Below are positions 27,239 through 35,896 of a stretch of 51,412 bases of DNA, one piece after another (positions within the stretch are counted from its first letter, which is position 1; each line of letters starts with the position of its first letter). The position numbers and the translations under genes were made by a program. A model generated the notes under the pieces. That model had not been told where the DNA came from. It searched no databases and worked only from the letters and a program-made list of their open reading frames with translations. This stretch comes from CAWFFV01 sp963814985 (lineage in GTDB: Bacteria; Chloroflexota; Ktedonobacteria; Ktedonobacterales; Ktedonobacteraceae), in contig CAWFFV010000024.1 in assembly GCA_963814985.1 (NCBI GenBank), positions 1 through 51,412 of the forward strand, written 5' to 3'.

Positions 27239-27394
27239 CTACAACTTCAACGCTTGATCAGATTGGGAGGCAGCGTCAACACGGTTGGTAGGAGCGAAAG
27301 AGTCGTTCATCACGAGTACACCGAGCGGGGAGCGATACCACTCAACCATCATTGTACCAGCAAACATAGGTAATCTTCTGACGAAGCCACCCAT
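27239..27394 (-). CDS. Possible 51-aa protein, promoter side displaced by IS
   Basis: The frame starts at ATG 27392-27394 and reads MGGFVRRLPMFAGTMMVEWY then SPLGVLVMNDSFAP. Before the insertion its ribosome site would have been GGAGAG in the sequence now duplicated at both ends of the IS4-type element. The IS thus separates it from whatever lay upstream. No family recognised and no other support, so it could be chance. Confidence 0.25.
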   Translation of the reverse strand: MGGFVRRLPMFAGTMMVEWYRSPLGVLVMNDSFAPTNRVDAASQSDQALKL

Positions 27395-27403
27395 AGACTC
27401 TCC
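27393..27403 (+). repeat. Target-site duplication, left copy
   Basis: ATAGACTCTCC occurs here and again at 28756-28766, directly flanking the IS ends. An 11-bp duplication is within the range of IS4-family elements. Confidence 0.85.
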
Positions 27404-28755
27404 CTCTCTCCCCGACAGAAAGTTTGTTCTAGGAAGAAGAGGTAAAGAAAAAGCGGTAAAAGAAGGAAAAAGGAGAGAAAAGGCAAGCAACCAAGAAGAG
27501 ATCGTCCTCTCTGAAAACCAAAAAAACAATCAGGAGGACGATCATGAATGCATCCGACCTATTATTAGATCAATGGACCCAACAAGTCAAGGAGGTGTTT
27601 CCGAAGCTGCACTACTATCAACAAGAAACGTTGGCGTTCGTGGTCCAAGGGATCATCCAATCAGGAAACGCGGTGATGCAGAGAGTATCAGAAGCAGTAT
27701 GGGAATACACAGAGAGTGACACCAAAATGGTGAGTCATGAGCGACGTTTGCAGAGATTTGTGGCAAATGACCGTATTGATGTAGAAGTACACTGGAAGGA
27801 TTTTATTCAGAAGATATTACCGTACTGGCAAAATAAGCGGGTAACGTTTATCCTGGATATGACGCCCTATACGCAAGAGGCAACAATTGTGTATTTAGGA
27901 ATATTGGTGCAATCACGGATATTACCCGTAGCATGGTGCGTCATGCCACAACAAGAAAAATGGGATGAGGGACAATGGGAGATCATTGATCGGCTGTTTG
28001 ATCAGGTATCTTCGCATTTGAGCAGCGCTGAATGCACACTTTTGGCCGATCGCGGACTCAGTTGCTTGAGGCTCATTCAACAGTGTCGCAAGCTGGGATG
28101 GCATTACGTGCTCCGCATCAAAAATGAGGAGTGGTTTCGACGAGCATTTCGCCATTATTATCGAGATTGGGAACAAGGCAAGCAGATCGTGAAGAAAGAA
28201 GGCGATCAGTGGTATGGTAAGGTTTTGGTGTGGAAAGAGCATCAGTTTGAAACATGGCTCAGTGCATGTTGGGAACCTGGATACGAGCAGGCCTGGTTTT
28301 TACTCTCAGATCGGAAAGCATCGCATAAACGGGTGAGTGAGTATGCAAAGCGTATGAAAGTCGAAGCAACCTTTCAGGATACAAAAAGTCGAGGATGTCT
28401 GATTGAGTGCAGCCGCTTTACGAATCGAGAACATCTCTCTCGATGGCTCTTCGCGGTATTTCTCTCGATTTGGTGGATTGCACATTTAGGATGTAGTTGT
28501 CTTCATCATGGGCATCGAGAGCAAGTGGATCGAAAAGATCGACGTGACAAAGGGATGTTGCGTATTGGCCGCTTGTGGCTCAAAGCGATTCTCAAGAAGG
28601 CCAATCGGGCTCTTTGTCCCAAAAACCTCAGTCTGGTCAAGACACAATTGACCAATTGCTTGCCTTTTTCGCGTCGCAATCAACGCCTGTGTTTCTCTAT
28701 TTGCCTTCAATGACTGTTTTACCAACATAGAACAAACTTTCTGTCGGGGTGAGAG
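27404..28755 (+). mobile_element. Complete IS4-type insertion sequence, 1352 bp
   Basis: The ends form a 28-bp inverted repeat with one mismatch: the left end starts CTCTCTCCCCGACAGAAAG and the right end is its complement. It is bordered by the 11-bp duplication ATAGACTCTCC. It holds one intact transposase gene. Perfect flanking repeats and an unbroken gene indicate a recent insertion, unlike the many relics in this window. Confidence 0.92.
27544..28713 (+). CDS. IS4-family transposase, 389 aa
   Basis: An intact DDE transposase. The first Asp lies in VTFILDMTPYTQEATIVYLG, the second in CTLLADRGLSCLRLI, and the glutamate region is YAKRMKVEATFQDTKSRGC, matching the IS4-type (Y)..R..E.....K signature. 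The basic C-terminus (RDKGMLRIGRLWLKAILKKA) is usual. The ribosome site CAGGAGG lies about seven bases before ATG 27544. The gene spans most of the element. It moves the IS by cut-and-paste. Confidence 0.9.
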   Translation: MNASDLLLDQWTQQVKEVFPKLHYYQQETLAFVVQGIIQSGNAVMQRVSEAVWEYTESDTKMVSHERRLQRFVANDRIDVEVHWKDFIQKILPYWQNKRVTFILDMTPYTQEATIVYLGILVQSRILPVAWCVMPQQEKWDEGQWEIIDRLFDQVSSHLSSAECTLLADRGLSCLRLIQQCRKLGWHYVLRIKNEEWFRRAFRHYYRDWEQGKQIVKKEGDQWYGKVLVWKEHQFETWLSACWEPGYEQAWFLLSDRKASHKRVSEYAKRMKVEATFQDTKSRGCLIECSRFTNREHLSRWLFAVFLSIWWIAHLGCSCLHHGHREQVDRKDRRDKGMLRIGRLWLKAILKKANRALCPKNLSLVKTQLTNCLPFSRRNQRLCFSICLQ

Positions 28756-28766
28756 ATAGACTCTCC
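28756..28766 (+). repeat. Target-site duplication, right copy
   Basis: ATAGACTCTCC, identical to 27393-27403. Confidence 0.85.
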
Positions 28767-28827
28767 ACTCAACACGCCACCGATGCAGACGCACGTTGTT
28801 AAACACAGAATGTGTTTGTAGAAAGAC

Positions 28828-28846
28828 GAGTGAGGCGTGTCCTCAC
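28828..28846 (-). terminator. Probable terminator of the coiled-coil membrane gene
   Basis: AGTGAGG and CCTCACT pair around a five-base loop; on the minus strand CGTCTTTCT follows. It is 36 bases past the stop of the gene at 28882. The tail is short, so termination may be partial. Confidence 0.5.
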
Positions 28847-28881
28847 TTGGTAGATGATAGGGATCTCCGGAAAGAGACCAC

Positions 28882-29715
28882 CTAATACAAATGGATCATT
28901 GCAAAGAGCGCACAGCCGAAAAGAGCCACAATGCCAGCCGTCACCAGACCAACGATCATGAGCCGTGTGCCCCACTTTTTCCTGTTTGCCTTCTGAACAG
29001 CTTGCTCCACCATCATGGATTGCCTCTGTTCGGTACCGGCGAGCATACCAGCAACATTGGCTTGAGTCGATGTTGCAAAGTCGTACCACTGCTTCATGCC
29101 CTCCTGCGCCTGTTTCACGCCGGTCATGGCGAGAGTGGCCCATTGCTGGTTGGTCTGTTGGTGCTGGCTGAACATCTCCCGTTCGTGTTGGAACCATTGC
29201 TGGTTCTGTTGTGTTTGGCTCTGGCCCCATTGGATTGCAGCATTCTGCCACTGTTGTTGCTGGTTTCGCTGGTCTTCAATGGACCGAGAGGCCACTGCTT
29301 GCCAACTCCTCTCGCCTTCGATCCGAGCTTGCTCTTGTTGCTCACGGCCCTGCTTGAGTTGGAAGAGCAGCTCGGAGGAAAGCACCTGATGTTGCCTGCC
29401 AAGCTTGTCCCAGAAGGCCTGCTGTAGACCCTGGTGTGCTGGATCGATTCCATCATTCTGGTAGCGCAGGGACAGTTCAATGGCCTCTTTCGCCGCCCAC
29501 TCCTGTAGCAGTGTGTTTAAGAGAGGGGCCATCTGCTCTTCCATTCCCGCACCTGCGAGCTGGGTCAGCACGTGCATGGAATGATCAAGCCGGTCAAGCT
29601 TCTCCTGATGCAGCTCATGAAGCATTTCAGGCTCCATGTTCTGCGGGTAGATCGCTGCAAGAGTAGAAACGAACGTGTTGTGAGCATCGGTCAGGGTAAC
29701 ATTGATCAGTGCCAT
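28882..29715 (-). CDS. Gln-rich coiled-coil, tail-anchored protein, 277 aa
   Basis: Starts at ATG 29713-29715 with a strong AAGGAGAT site; the longer open frame upstream has no ribosome site and odd composition. The N-terminal 130 residues are helical (ALINVTLTDAHNTFVSTLAA ... LRYQNDGIDPAHQGLQQAFW). Then comes a long Gln-rich coiled coil (QRNQQQQWQNAAIQWGQSQT...), and at the C-terminus one membrane helix, RLMIVGLVTAGIVALFGCAL, with only a few residues after it. This is a tail-anchored layout with the coiled coil in the cytoplasm. I do not recognise the family. It lies in the same strand direction as the kinase-WD40 gene further upstream but over 1 kb away. Confidence 0.65.
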   Translation of the reverse strand: MALINVTLTDAHNTFVSTLAAIYPQNMEPEMLHELHQEKLDRLDHSMHVLTQLAGAGMEEQMAPLLNTLLQEWAAKEAIELSLRYQNDGIDPAHQGLQQAFWDKLGRQHQVLSSELLFQLKQGREQQEQARIEGERSWQAVASRSIEDQRNQQQQWQNAAIQWGQSQTQQNQQWFQHEREMFSQHQQTNQQWATLAMTGVKQAQEGMKQWYDFATSTQANVAGMLAGTEQRQSMMVEQAVQKANRKKWGTRLMIVGLVTAGIVALFGCALFAMIHLY

Positions 29716-30053
29716 GGAAGGATCTCCTTTTGTGTTAATCTTCCTCCACGCAGATGAACTGAGACATCTTCCATGAGCGGTTTGCACCACCGCACAGGAA
29801 GCACCAGGGTTCACTGTGCAGAGGGTACAAACAAAACGATGAAGAGGAAAACGCACTACAAAGAACAACTTGAAGAATGTATTGTGGTCGCCAGCCTCGA
29901 TTGCTTGAGCATGTCATCCAGGTCGCGCTGGACCATCTGTATGCTACTCAGTAGCAGTTACCTCGGGAAAGTCCCCAAGCACAAGCGAAGACAACATGTC
30001 GATGAAGAACGATGAATAAGCACGACAAGAACAAAAACGGCTTGGTCGCTCTC

Positions 30054-30088
30054 GTTGTCGCACGACCGGTTCGTGCGACGGCGACAAC
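30054..30088 (+). promoter_or_regulatory. Strong imperfect palindrome
   Basis: TCGCACGA and TCGTGCGA pair around CCGGT, extended outward by GTTGTCG and CGACAAC with a bulge. Candidate protein-binding site or single-strand origin hairpin, 45 bases from the phased GGAA repeats. Confidence 0.5.
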
Positions 30089-30131
30089 TCTATGGTAGCA
30101 TGAGCTCCCGGTTTGTCAGCGGGTCTGGACC

Positions 30132-30169
30132 GGAACGACATAGGAACGTCATAGGAAAACAATAGGGAA
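30132..30169 (+). repeat. Phased GGAA repeat array D (short)
   Basis: GGAA cores at 30132, 30143, 30154 and 30166 (steps 11, 11, 12), in the context CCGGAACGACATAGGAACGT. Same family as arrays A, B, C and E. Confidence 0.65.
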
Positions 30170-30326
30170 GGGAGTGGTAAATTTCTTCAATCACTCCCTG
30201 GTCTGCCAATCGGCGAAGAAGTTCTGCGATCTTCCTGGAAGCGCGTTCTCCACCGATATGTTCGAGTTCTGCCATCCTCTGGAAGGATCGCTACGTCAGC
30301 TCTCACCGTATGGTTTTCCTTCTTCA

Positions 30327-30695
30327 TCACCGCTCAGTTTCCCTCATATCGTAGACGGTTGAGGTGGTATAAAGCAGCATCGTAAGCGGATTTACCTCTT
30401 TGCCATCGTACACGATGCGGTGTAAACCAGCCGGTGATGAAGAAGGTTCTCCCCAGCTTTTGATGATTGGCGACTCTTTTTCTCTGGAGGGAATTTTCCC
30501 AATTGCCTTGAGGAGCACTTTGTTCTTAATCACGACCATTGAAGAAGACCCCAAATCATCAAAAGCTGGGGAGAGCCACAAGGATCGAAAGTCATACACT
30601 GGGCCGAATACGGTCTGCTTGTTGACAACGATGGAGGAATGGGGTAGCATCGTAAGCGGATTCAAATAATGACCAGAACGGGTCAAAACCCCCAA
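30327..30695 (-). CDS. Hypothetical 122-aa frame with duplicated segment
   Basis: The minus frame from a TTG at 30695 contains LNPLTMLPHSSIVVNK and later VNPLTMLLYTTSTVYD, two related segments. Between them are FRSLWLSPAFDDLGSSSMVV and SPAGLHRIVYDGKE. The DNA shows matching direct repeats (AGCATCGTAAGCGGATT at about 30378 and 30646) and a long inverted repeat (TCTCCCCAGCTTTTGATGAT at about 30451, complement at about 30551). The duplications suggest a rearranged gene. A competing frame starts MKWSFGGFDPFWSLFESAYD with a real ATG, so a frameshift near 30600 is possible. No family recognised. It lies 73 bases downstream of the kinase gene. Confidence 0.35.
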   Translation of the reverse strand: MGVLTRSGHYLNPLTMLPHSSIVVNKQTVFGPVYDFRSLWLSPAFDDLGSSSMVVIKNKVLLKAIGKIPSREKESPIIKSWGEPSSSPAGLHRIVYDGKEVNPLTMLLYTTSTVYDMRETER

Positions 30696-30768
30696 AAGAC
30701 CACTTCATGGCACTGCATCCCCAAATCATCAAAATGACGGAAGACCCAGGATGTCTTGGCCAAGTATC

Positions 30769-32928
30769 CTACGGCGCATCCCAGACTTGCGCGGTGTCTT
30801 CACTCCCAGAAGCCGGGGCGGAGGCGATACGCTTGCCATCAGGGGACCACGCTACGGTTATTGAGAATCCTTGCTCATAGGTAAAAACATGACCCCCATC
30901 GGCGGCATCCCAGACCTGCATGGTATTCCCGACTGAGACAATGCGCTTGCTATCAGGGGACCACGCCACTGCATTTGGGTAGCCGCTCAGTCCGCCCAGA
31001 GAATTGGTCAGGGCTTGACCTCGATAGGTGAAGACGTGGGTCCCATCGGTTGCATCCCAGACTTGCACGGTGCCGTCATGGGAGGCGGAGGCGATACGCT
31101 TGCCATTAGGGGACCACGCCACTCCAGAGACGGTGCCTGAATGTCCTCGATAGGTGAAGATGTTGCCTCCATCGGCTACATCCCAAACTTGTATGATGCC
31201 GTCATCAAAAGCGGAGGCAATGCGCTTGCCATCAGGAGACCATGTCACTCCAAGGGCGGCGGCGGCAAAATTGCGCGGGCCATCAGAAGATGGTGCCACT
31301 CCGAAGACCACGTTTGAATGTCCTCGATAGGTGAAGACGTTGCCACCATCGGTCGCATCCCAGACTTGCACGGTGCCGTCATAGGAGGCGGTGGCGATAC
31401 GCTTGCCATCAGGGGACCACGCGGTAAAGCCAACAGCGTCCACATCAGTTGGGTAGCCAACGAATGAATGCTCTTTATGGATGAAAAGGTTGCCTGCATC
31501 GGCTGCATCCCAAACGTGCACCGTGGAGTCAGCATACGTGGAGGCGATGCGCTTGCCATCAGGGGACCATGCCACTCCAAAGACCGCAAACGGCTGCCCT
31601 GGCATGACGTCTCCCTTTCCTCGATAGGTGAAGACGTGGGTCCCATCGGTCGCATCCCAGACTTGCACAGTGCGGTCGTATGAAGCAGAGGCGATGCGCT
31701 TGCTATCAGGGGACCATGCCACTGCCGTGACGGTTTCTGAGTGTCCTCGATAGACGTAGGAAAAGGGATGGGGAGTGGTTATCCACCAGTTTCTGATCGC
31801 TGTTCCTGCCACGATTGTTGTCAGCGCACCCAGACCGATCAGCACACCGCGCCGGGTGATGCGACGTTTGGCAGAAGGCGATGAGAGAGGGCCTGGGTAC
31901 ATGGGCTGATGGAGGGAGTGCTGGCTTGTCGCAGACGAGGGTTGGATCTGAGGCATATGAAAGGGAGCGGATTGCCAGAGAGGAGCAGCATCCTGGATCA
32001 CGCGCTGCTGGCTGATCGCCTCAAGTGCAGTCGCAACCTCGCGTATGGTAGCGGGCCGCTCGCTCGGATTGGGCGAGAGCATACGAGTGACCAGTGCCTC
32101 CAGTTCTGCGTTGCCTGGTTGGTCGTTGAGGCGCAAGGGAGGCAAGCACAGCAACCTGTCCGAGGGGTCCTGACCTGAAAGCAGGAAGTGCAAGAGGGCA
32201 CCCAGGCTGTAGATATCGGACTGTGGGGTAGTCTGAGCCCGACCATATTGTTCGGGAGCAGCATAACCGGGTGAGCCAAGGCGTTGGGTATCCTGGGCTT
32301 GTCCGGGCTGATAGTGCCGCGCAATGCCAAAGTCGATCAGGCAGAGCGAGCCTGCGGGAAGGCGCATGATGTTGCTCGGTTTGAGGTCGCGGAAGATAAT
32401 CGGCGGTTGGCGACTGTGCAGATACTCCAATACTGGGCAGAGCTGCAAGGTCATCGCGAGGATCTCCTCACGTTGCAGCGGATTGCCCTGTTGCTGACGC
32501 ATGGAGAGGAAGGTTTCCAAGGTTTGCCCATCGATATACTCCAGAACAAGATACCAGTGGTCCTGATCGCTGAAATAGTCATAGAGGCATGGCACCTGGG
32601 CATGGTTGAGCGCGGAGAGCATACGCACTTCACGGTTGAACGTCTCAGTCGCCTCAATCACCTCTTTGGGATTCATCTCTTGCAACTGGATCTGTTTGAT
32701 AGCCACTTCTCGCCCACTAGTGAGCAGATCTCTGGCGTAATAGACCGCACTAAAGCCACCTAAACCCAGGCATGCCCCAAGCTGATAACGGTCGTGCAGC
32801 AACACGACATTCTGTGAGAGGCGAGCTTCGCTCTCGGGTGAGAGAAGCTGTTGGCAAACGAAGCAGTGCGTGCGTGCTGGCTCGTTTGCCGCACCGCACA
32901 CGGGGCAGAAAGGAGTTGCAGGCATCAT
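30769..32928 (-). CDS. Ser/Thr protein kinase with WD40 propeller, 719 aa
   Basis: Domains in order: zinc ribbon with C8, C11, C22, C25 (FCPVCGAANEPARTHCFVC); Hanks-type kinase at about 45-310 with glycine loop LGLGGFSAVYYA, catalytic lysine in VAIKQI, RDLKPSN, DFGIARHY and GSPGYAAPEQYG; a proline/serine linker; a membrane helix at about 360-380 (RGVLIGLGALTTIVAGTA); then seven WD40 repeats (AWSPDGKRIASASYDGTVQV...WD), enough for one extracellular beta-propeller. Motifs for activity appear complete. ATG 32926-32928 has GAAGGAG upstream. Cytoplasmic kinase plus external sensor is a common Chloroflexota/Ktedonobacteria signalling layout. The near-identical DNA of the repeats predicts frequent recombination within the propeller. 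Substrate unknown. Confidence 0.92.
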   Translation of the reverse strand: MMPATPFCPVCGAANEPARTHCFVCQQLLSPESEARLSQNVVLLHDRYQLGACLGLGGFSAVYYARDLLTSGREVAIKQIQLQEMNPKEVIEATETFNREVRMLSALNHAQVPCLYDYFSDQDHWYLVLEYIDGQTLETFLSMRQQQGNPLQREEILAMTLQLCPVLEYLHSRQPPIIFRDLKPSNIMRLPAGSLCLIDFGIARHYQPGQAQDTQRLGSPGYAAPEQYGRAQTTPQSDIYSLGALLHFLLSGQDPSDRLLCLPPLRLNDQPGNAELEALVTRMLSPNPSERPATIREVATALEAISQQRVIQDAAPLWQSAPFHMPQIQPSSATSQHSLHQPMYPGPLSSPSAKRRITRRGVLIGLGALTTIVAGTAIRNWWITTPHPFSYVYRGHSETVTAVAWSPDSKRIASASYDRTVQVWDATDGTHVFTYRGKGDVMPGQPFAVFGVAWSPDGKRIASTYADSTVHVWDAADAGNLFIHKEHSFVGYPTDVDAVGFTAWSPDGKRIATASYDGTVQVWDATDGGNVFTYRGHSNVVFGVAPSSDGPRNFAAAALGVTWSPDGKRIASAFDDGIIQVWDVADGGNIFTYRGHSGTVSGVAWSPNGKRIASASHDGTVQVWDATDGTHVFTYRGQALTNSLGGLSGYPNAVAWSPDSKRIVSVGNTMQVWDAADGGHVFTYEQGFSITVAWSPDGKRIASAPASGSEDTAQVWDAP

Positions 32929-33417
32929 GGTCGGTCTCCTTCGAAAGAAAGCGTTTGGTTACTTCTACACCTTCGCAGTGTAACAGAGGAACCCAGCAGA
33001 TGCATCCCCTTGTGTGCCCGTTCCCATATCCCCGAGTGCTGTGCCTCTGGCCAAAAAGGACGTGTCGCACGTGCAGGAGTAAATTGACGTTTGAGGAAGG
33101 TCGCCGAAACGTCCCTGTTGTTTTTGGCAACGCTGGTAGGGAGAAGCTGAGTTCTTTGGAGGAATCATTCGTCCGTCAACAGATTTTGACTCATCTCTTT
33201 TCAACACGGAACAAAAACGCTCTTTTTCCGTCCGTTCTGGCCTCCTCACCGGCTTACTTTTGCCCACCATGTTCCGACATGATCCATGAAGAAGGAAAAC
33301 CATACAGCTGCCGCCTGCGAAGCAATCCCAATTTGGTGTCAGGACCACTTCTCTAATACAGAGGAGAATTGGTATTTGGTATACTGGAGGATACCCAACC
33401 GGGAAGGAAGAAGAACA
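32929..33417. other. Intergenic region between divergent genes
   Basis: About 490 bases separating the minus-strand kinase and the plus-strand CcbP-like gene. Both promoters should be here. A TATACT box near 33377 precedes the plus-strand gene, without a good -35. Two weak units of the phased-repeat type (TTTTTCC...GTTCTGG) occur at about 33227-33240. No gene supported. Confidence 0.4.
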
Positions 33418-34107
33418 ATGGAACATCACAATTGGGTCCTTTTTACCAGTCTGGTGGTCAAGCCAGATGTGACTGATCCAATCACCGGCATCGCTCTCGG
33501 TGGCAGGCAGGGGCGTCTTCTCACGCTCTCCCAGGAAAAAAGTAGGCTTTCCATCCAATGGGACAGCGTGACACTCAAGCATCTTTCCCCTGCGGATATT
33601 CTCAAATGCGAAGCCATTGGTTTGCCCTGGTCAGCTATGCGTCTGGCGATTGAGAACGTACTCCCGACAACAGCACGCGATCGCGAAGAGGATGTGGCCG
33701 TAACGCTTGCCACTCTTGAACGGCAGTATAGCTGGTTGAGTCTGGGAGAGCAGGGCAAGCGGATTCAAGCGATCGTGAACCGTAAAGAGCAACATGATTC
33801 CCTGACTTCATCGCGTGTGTGGCATACCTATTTGGAAGAGCACTTGGTGATGCCTTTCGTTGCGAAGGTGATTTAATATCAGCGTGGGCCAGTCAAGCAA
33901 GGGGATCAGGTCACGGTGAGAGAGATCATCCTGCTGGACGAGACACTTGGGACGATCGTGAAGGTCAGACAACAGCGAAAGGTGTACCATCTGCCGCTAT
34001 GTGATCTCCGAGCCACGAACGCGCCCGCTGAGGTTGCCCAACTCATCGAAGATTACGCCGCCTGGCTTGGCTACCATTCCGTTATTTACGCTCGACTCCC
34101 CTCCTGA
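33418..34107 (+). pseudogene. CcbP-like protein with in-frame stop
   Basis: Starts at ATG 33418 with AAGGAAG. The first 152 codons (MEHHNWVLFTSLVVKPDVTD ... WHTYLEEHLVMPFVAKVI) end in TAA at 33874-33876. The same frame then continues 77 codons: YQRGPVKQGDQVTVREIILL, LGTIVKVRQQRKVYHLPLCD and VAQLIEDYAAWLG. The pattern YLE.HL..PF.A....RGP...GD.V.V......D...G.IV..R..R..Y..PL.DL is that of the calcium-binding CcbP domain. The family has Glu after the isoleucine, so a GAA to TAA change explains the stop. It is either a nonsense pseudogene or two translated pieces. The first 110 residues are an unrecognised domain. Confidence 0.6.
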
Positions 34108-34149
34108 ACCCACTGAAGTTATCTCTCCTCAATTCGTTTCTGCATACAT

Positions 34150-34390
34150 CGGAGGCGAGTGATTTACGCAAGATGAACGGATAGCGGCGATATGTTCTGA
34201 TCCTCTCACCCTCGAAGAGGACCGCTGGTGCTACGTTGGCAAACGTCGTGTTCTGGCTCATCATCGACGAACGATCAGCGTCCAGCGATTCGTGCCAGAC
34301 CAACGAATAGCGACGATCTGTTCGTGCAAAATGCCGTGTTCCTGGCAGATCTGGACGACACCTACTCATATGATGGGTGACACATTTTGA
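34150..34390 (+). repeat. Two diverged units of the ~110-bp repeat
   Basis: Anchors GGCGATATGTTC (about 34185) and GACGATCTGTTC (34312) with surrounding ACGCAAGATGAACGGATAG and GGCAAACGTCGTGTTCTGG match the larger tandem array at 35100-35760. They lie downstream of the CcbP-like pseudogene and upstream of the next gene. No coding sense. Confidence 0.6.
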
Positions 34391-34557
34391 AAATACTCGT
34401 TGCAATAAAAAAAGCCTCTGGTTGGACAAGAGAAAGAGTATGATATACTCTTCAGGTAAATGAAATACATGAAAAGGGAGAGTTTTCATATCCAAATGCC
34501 GGTGTGGGTGCCATGAGCCAACACAAAATTGGCTACCAATGGAAGAGGAGAACCAAA

Positions 34558-35013
34558 ATGGTAGATGTCAATGAGATCCTGGCTGAATTGTTTCAAAAAC
34601 GACCTGAATGCGACGCTGATGGAGTGTTTCATTATCTGCTACGAGAAAGAGACGCGAAACTGGTGGTCGATATAACCCCATACCGAGAATGGTGGCAGAC
34701 GCCAGAGACCCTGAAAGAGACCTTGGTTATCAGTTGTGAACACAACGAAGTGGGTTTGGTTTGGATCATCAATGGTATCTCTCGCGCGATCATCAGGGGT
34801 TGGCCCGTGGAGACAATCCTCTACAAAGAAGACGGAAACGAAGATGTCGAGCACAGAGAACTGGTGTTTGTTGGCTCGGACACTCTTGCCCGCGTCGATC
34901 TCCCTCCTGATCAGCTCAGGTATTGGATCGGCCCACGCGATTACTTTTATGACAAGATCTACGAGGAGCAAGACTATCGTATCCTCTCCTCAAAAAAAAC
35001 TCCTCTCACATAG
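34558..35013 (+). CDS. Hypothetical protein, 151 aa
   Basis: Starts at ATG 34558 with an AGAGGAGA site eight bases upstream. The product MVDVNEILAELFQKRPECDA is a compact, acidic alpha/beta protein with VDITPYREWWQTPETLKETL, LVWIINGISRAIIRGWPVET and a Tyr-rich end (YWIGPRDYFYDKIYEEQDYR). No membrane segment. No family recognised. It is enclosed on both sides by copies of the 110-bp repeat, so gene and repeats may travel or function together. It appears intact. Confidence 0.6.
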   Translation: MVDVNEILAELFQKRPECDADGVFHYLLRERDAKLVVDITPYREWWQTPETLKETLVISCEHNEVGLVWIINGISRAIIRGWPVETILYKEDGNEDVEHRELVFVGSDTLARVDLPPDQLRYWIGPRDYFYDKIYEEQDYRILSSKKTPLT

Positions 35014-35099
35014 AAGTCAAACTCTCACGACCTGGCACACAGATTTTTTTATCGCAATGAATTGTTTCAATATGCGTTACCTGTCATATGAGTCAGTGT

Positions 35100-35760
35100 C
35101 GTCTGGATATCGTGATGATCGGGGATCTACAATCCGGACGAGATGCATGGATAGTGACGATATGTTCATGACGGCCATCGTCTCCATACACCGGCAAACG
35201 TCGTGTTTCTGGCCTGCTCTCTCGTGATGATCAAGGTCCTGCAATCCGAACGAGACGCATGGATAGCGACGATATGTTGATTGCCGTTATCGGAGGACGC
35301 TGACAAACGTCGTGTTTCTGGCTTGCTCTGGATGCGGTAATCGGGGACCAGCGATTTATGCAGAATGAACGGAGAGTGACGATCTGTTCGGGAGCGCCAT
35401 CACGAGAGGACGCAGACAAACATCGTGTTTCTTTTCTGGCCCACTTTGGCGGATAATCGGGGATCAGTGATTTACGCAGGATGAACGGAGAGCGACGATA
35501 TGTTCATGACGGCCATCGTCTCCGTACACCGGCAAACATCGTATTTCTGGCTGGTCTCTCGTGATGATCGGGGATCGGCGATTCACGCTGGGTGAACGGA
35601 GAGTGACGATCTGTTGGTTCTCATTATCGGAGGACGCTGGTAAACTACGTATGTCTGGCCGCTCTCTCGTGATGATCAAGGTCCTGCAATCCGAGTGAGA
35701 TGCATGGATAGGGGCGATATGTTCGTGAGTGCCATTATCGCAGAACCCCAAGAGATGCGC
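35100..35760 (+). repeat. Six-unit ~110-bp tandem repeat array
   Basis: The anchor GACGATATGTT (or GACGATCTGTT) recurs at 35156, 35268, 35378, 35493, 35605 and, as GGCGATATGTT, 35713, with steps of 108-115 bp. Each unit also has TGATGATCGGGGATC, ACGCAGGATGAACGGAGAG or AATCCGAACGAGACGCATGG before the anchor, and GGCAAACGTCGTGTTTCTGG after it. Two subtypes of the pre-anchor segment are intermixed. Units differ by 10-25% by eye, so the array is old. No spacers of CRISPR type; not coding. Confidence 0.75.
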
Positions 35761-35896
35761 TTGAACAGGGAAGAAACATGAAGATACGCCAGGACATTTG
35801 CGCATGCCTTTTCTTGTGCATGAACAGTGATATACAGCCCGATAAATCTTCCTGGAAACAGCGGATTGAACATCTTTTCTGGCGGACCTTTTTGTT

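Larger units (their letters stand above)
29716..30326. other. Gene-poor stretch with hairpin and phased repeats
   Basis: No convincing gene. A single iteron-like unit, AGCACGACAAGAACAAAAAC, begins near 30018. A strong hairpin lies at 30054-30088 and four phased GGAA repeats at 30132-30169. A minus-strand frame at 30090-30275 begins MAELEHIGGERASRKIAELL and could be a small helical protein, but it runs into the repeats and has no clear ribosome site. Confidence 0.4.

Noticed and set aside
28891..29427. A 178-residue plus-strand reading frame rich in Leu and Pro
   Set aside because: It is the antisense of the Gln-rich coiled-coil gene. CAG/CTG codons explain the Leu-rich reading.
32965..33582. 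A 205-residue minus-strand reading frame
   Set aside because: It overlaps the CcbP-like gene on the plus strand, which has real homology and a ribosome site; the minus frame has none.
35100..35760. Possible CRISPR or Rho-type retron array
   Set aside because: Units are about 110 bp with gradual divergence throughout, no short conserved repeat with unique spacers, and no reverse transcriptase gene.
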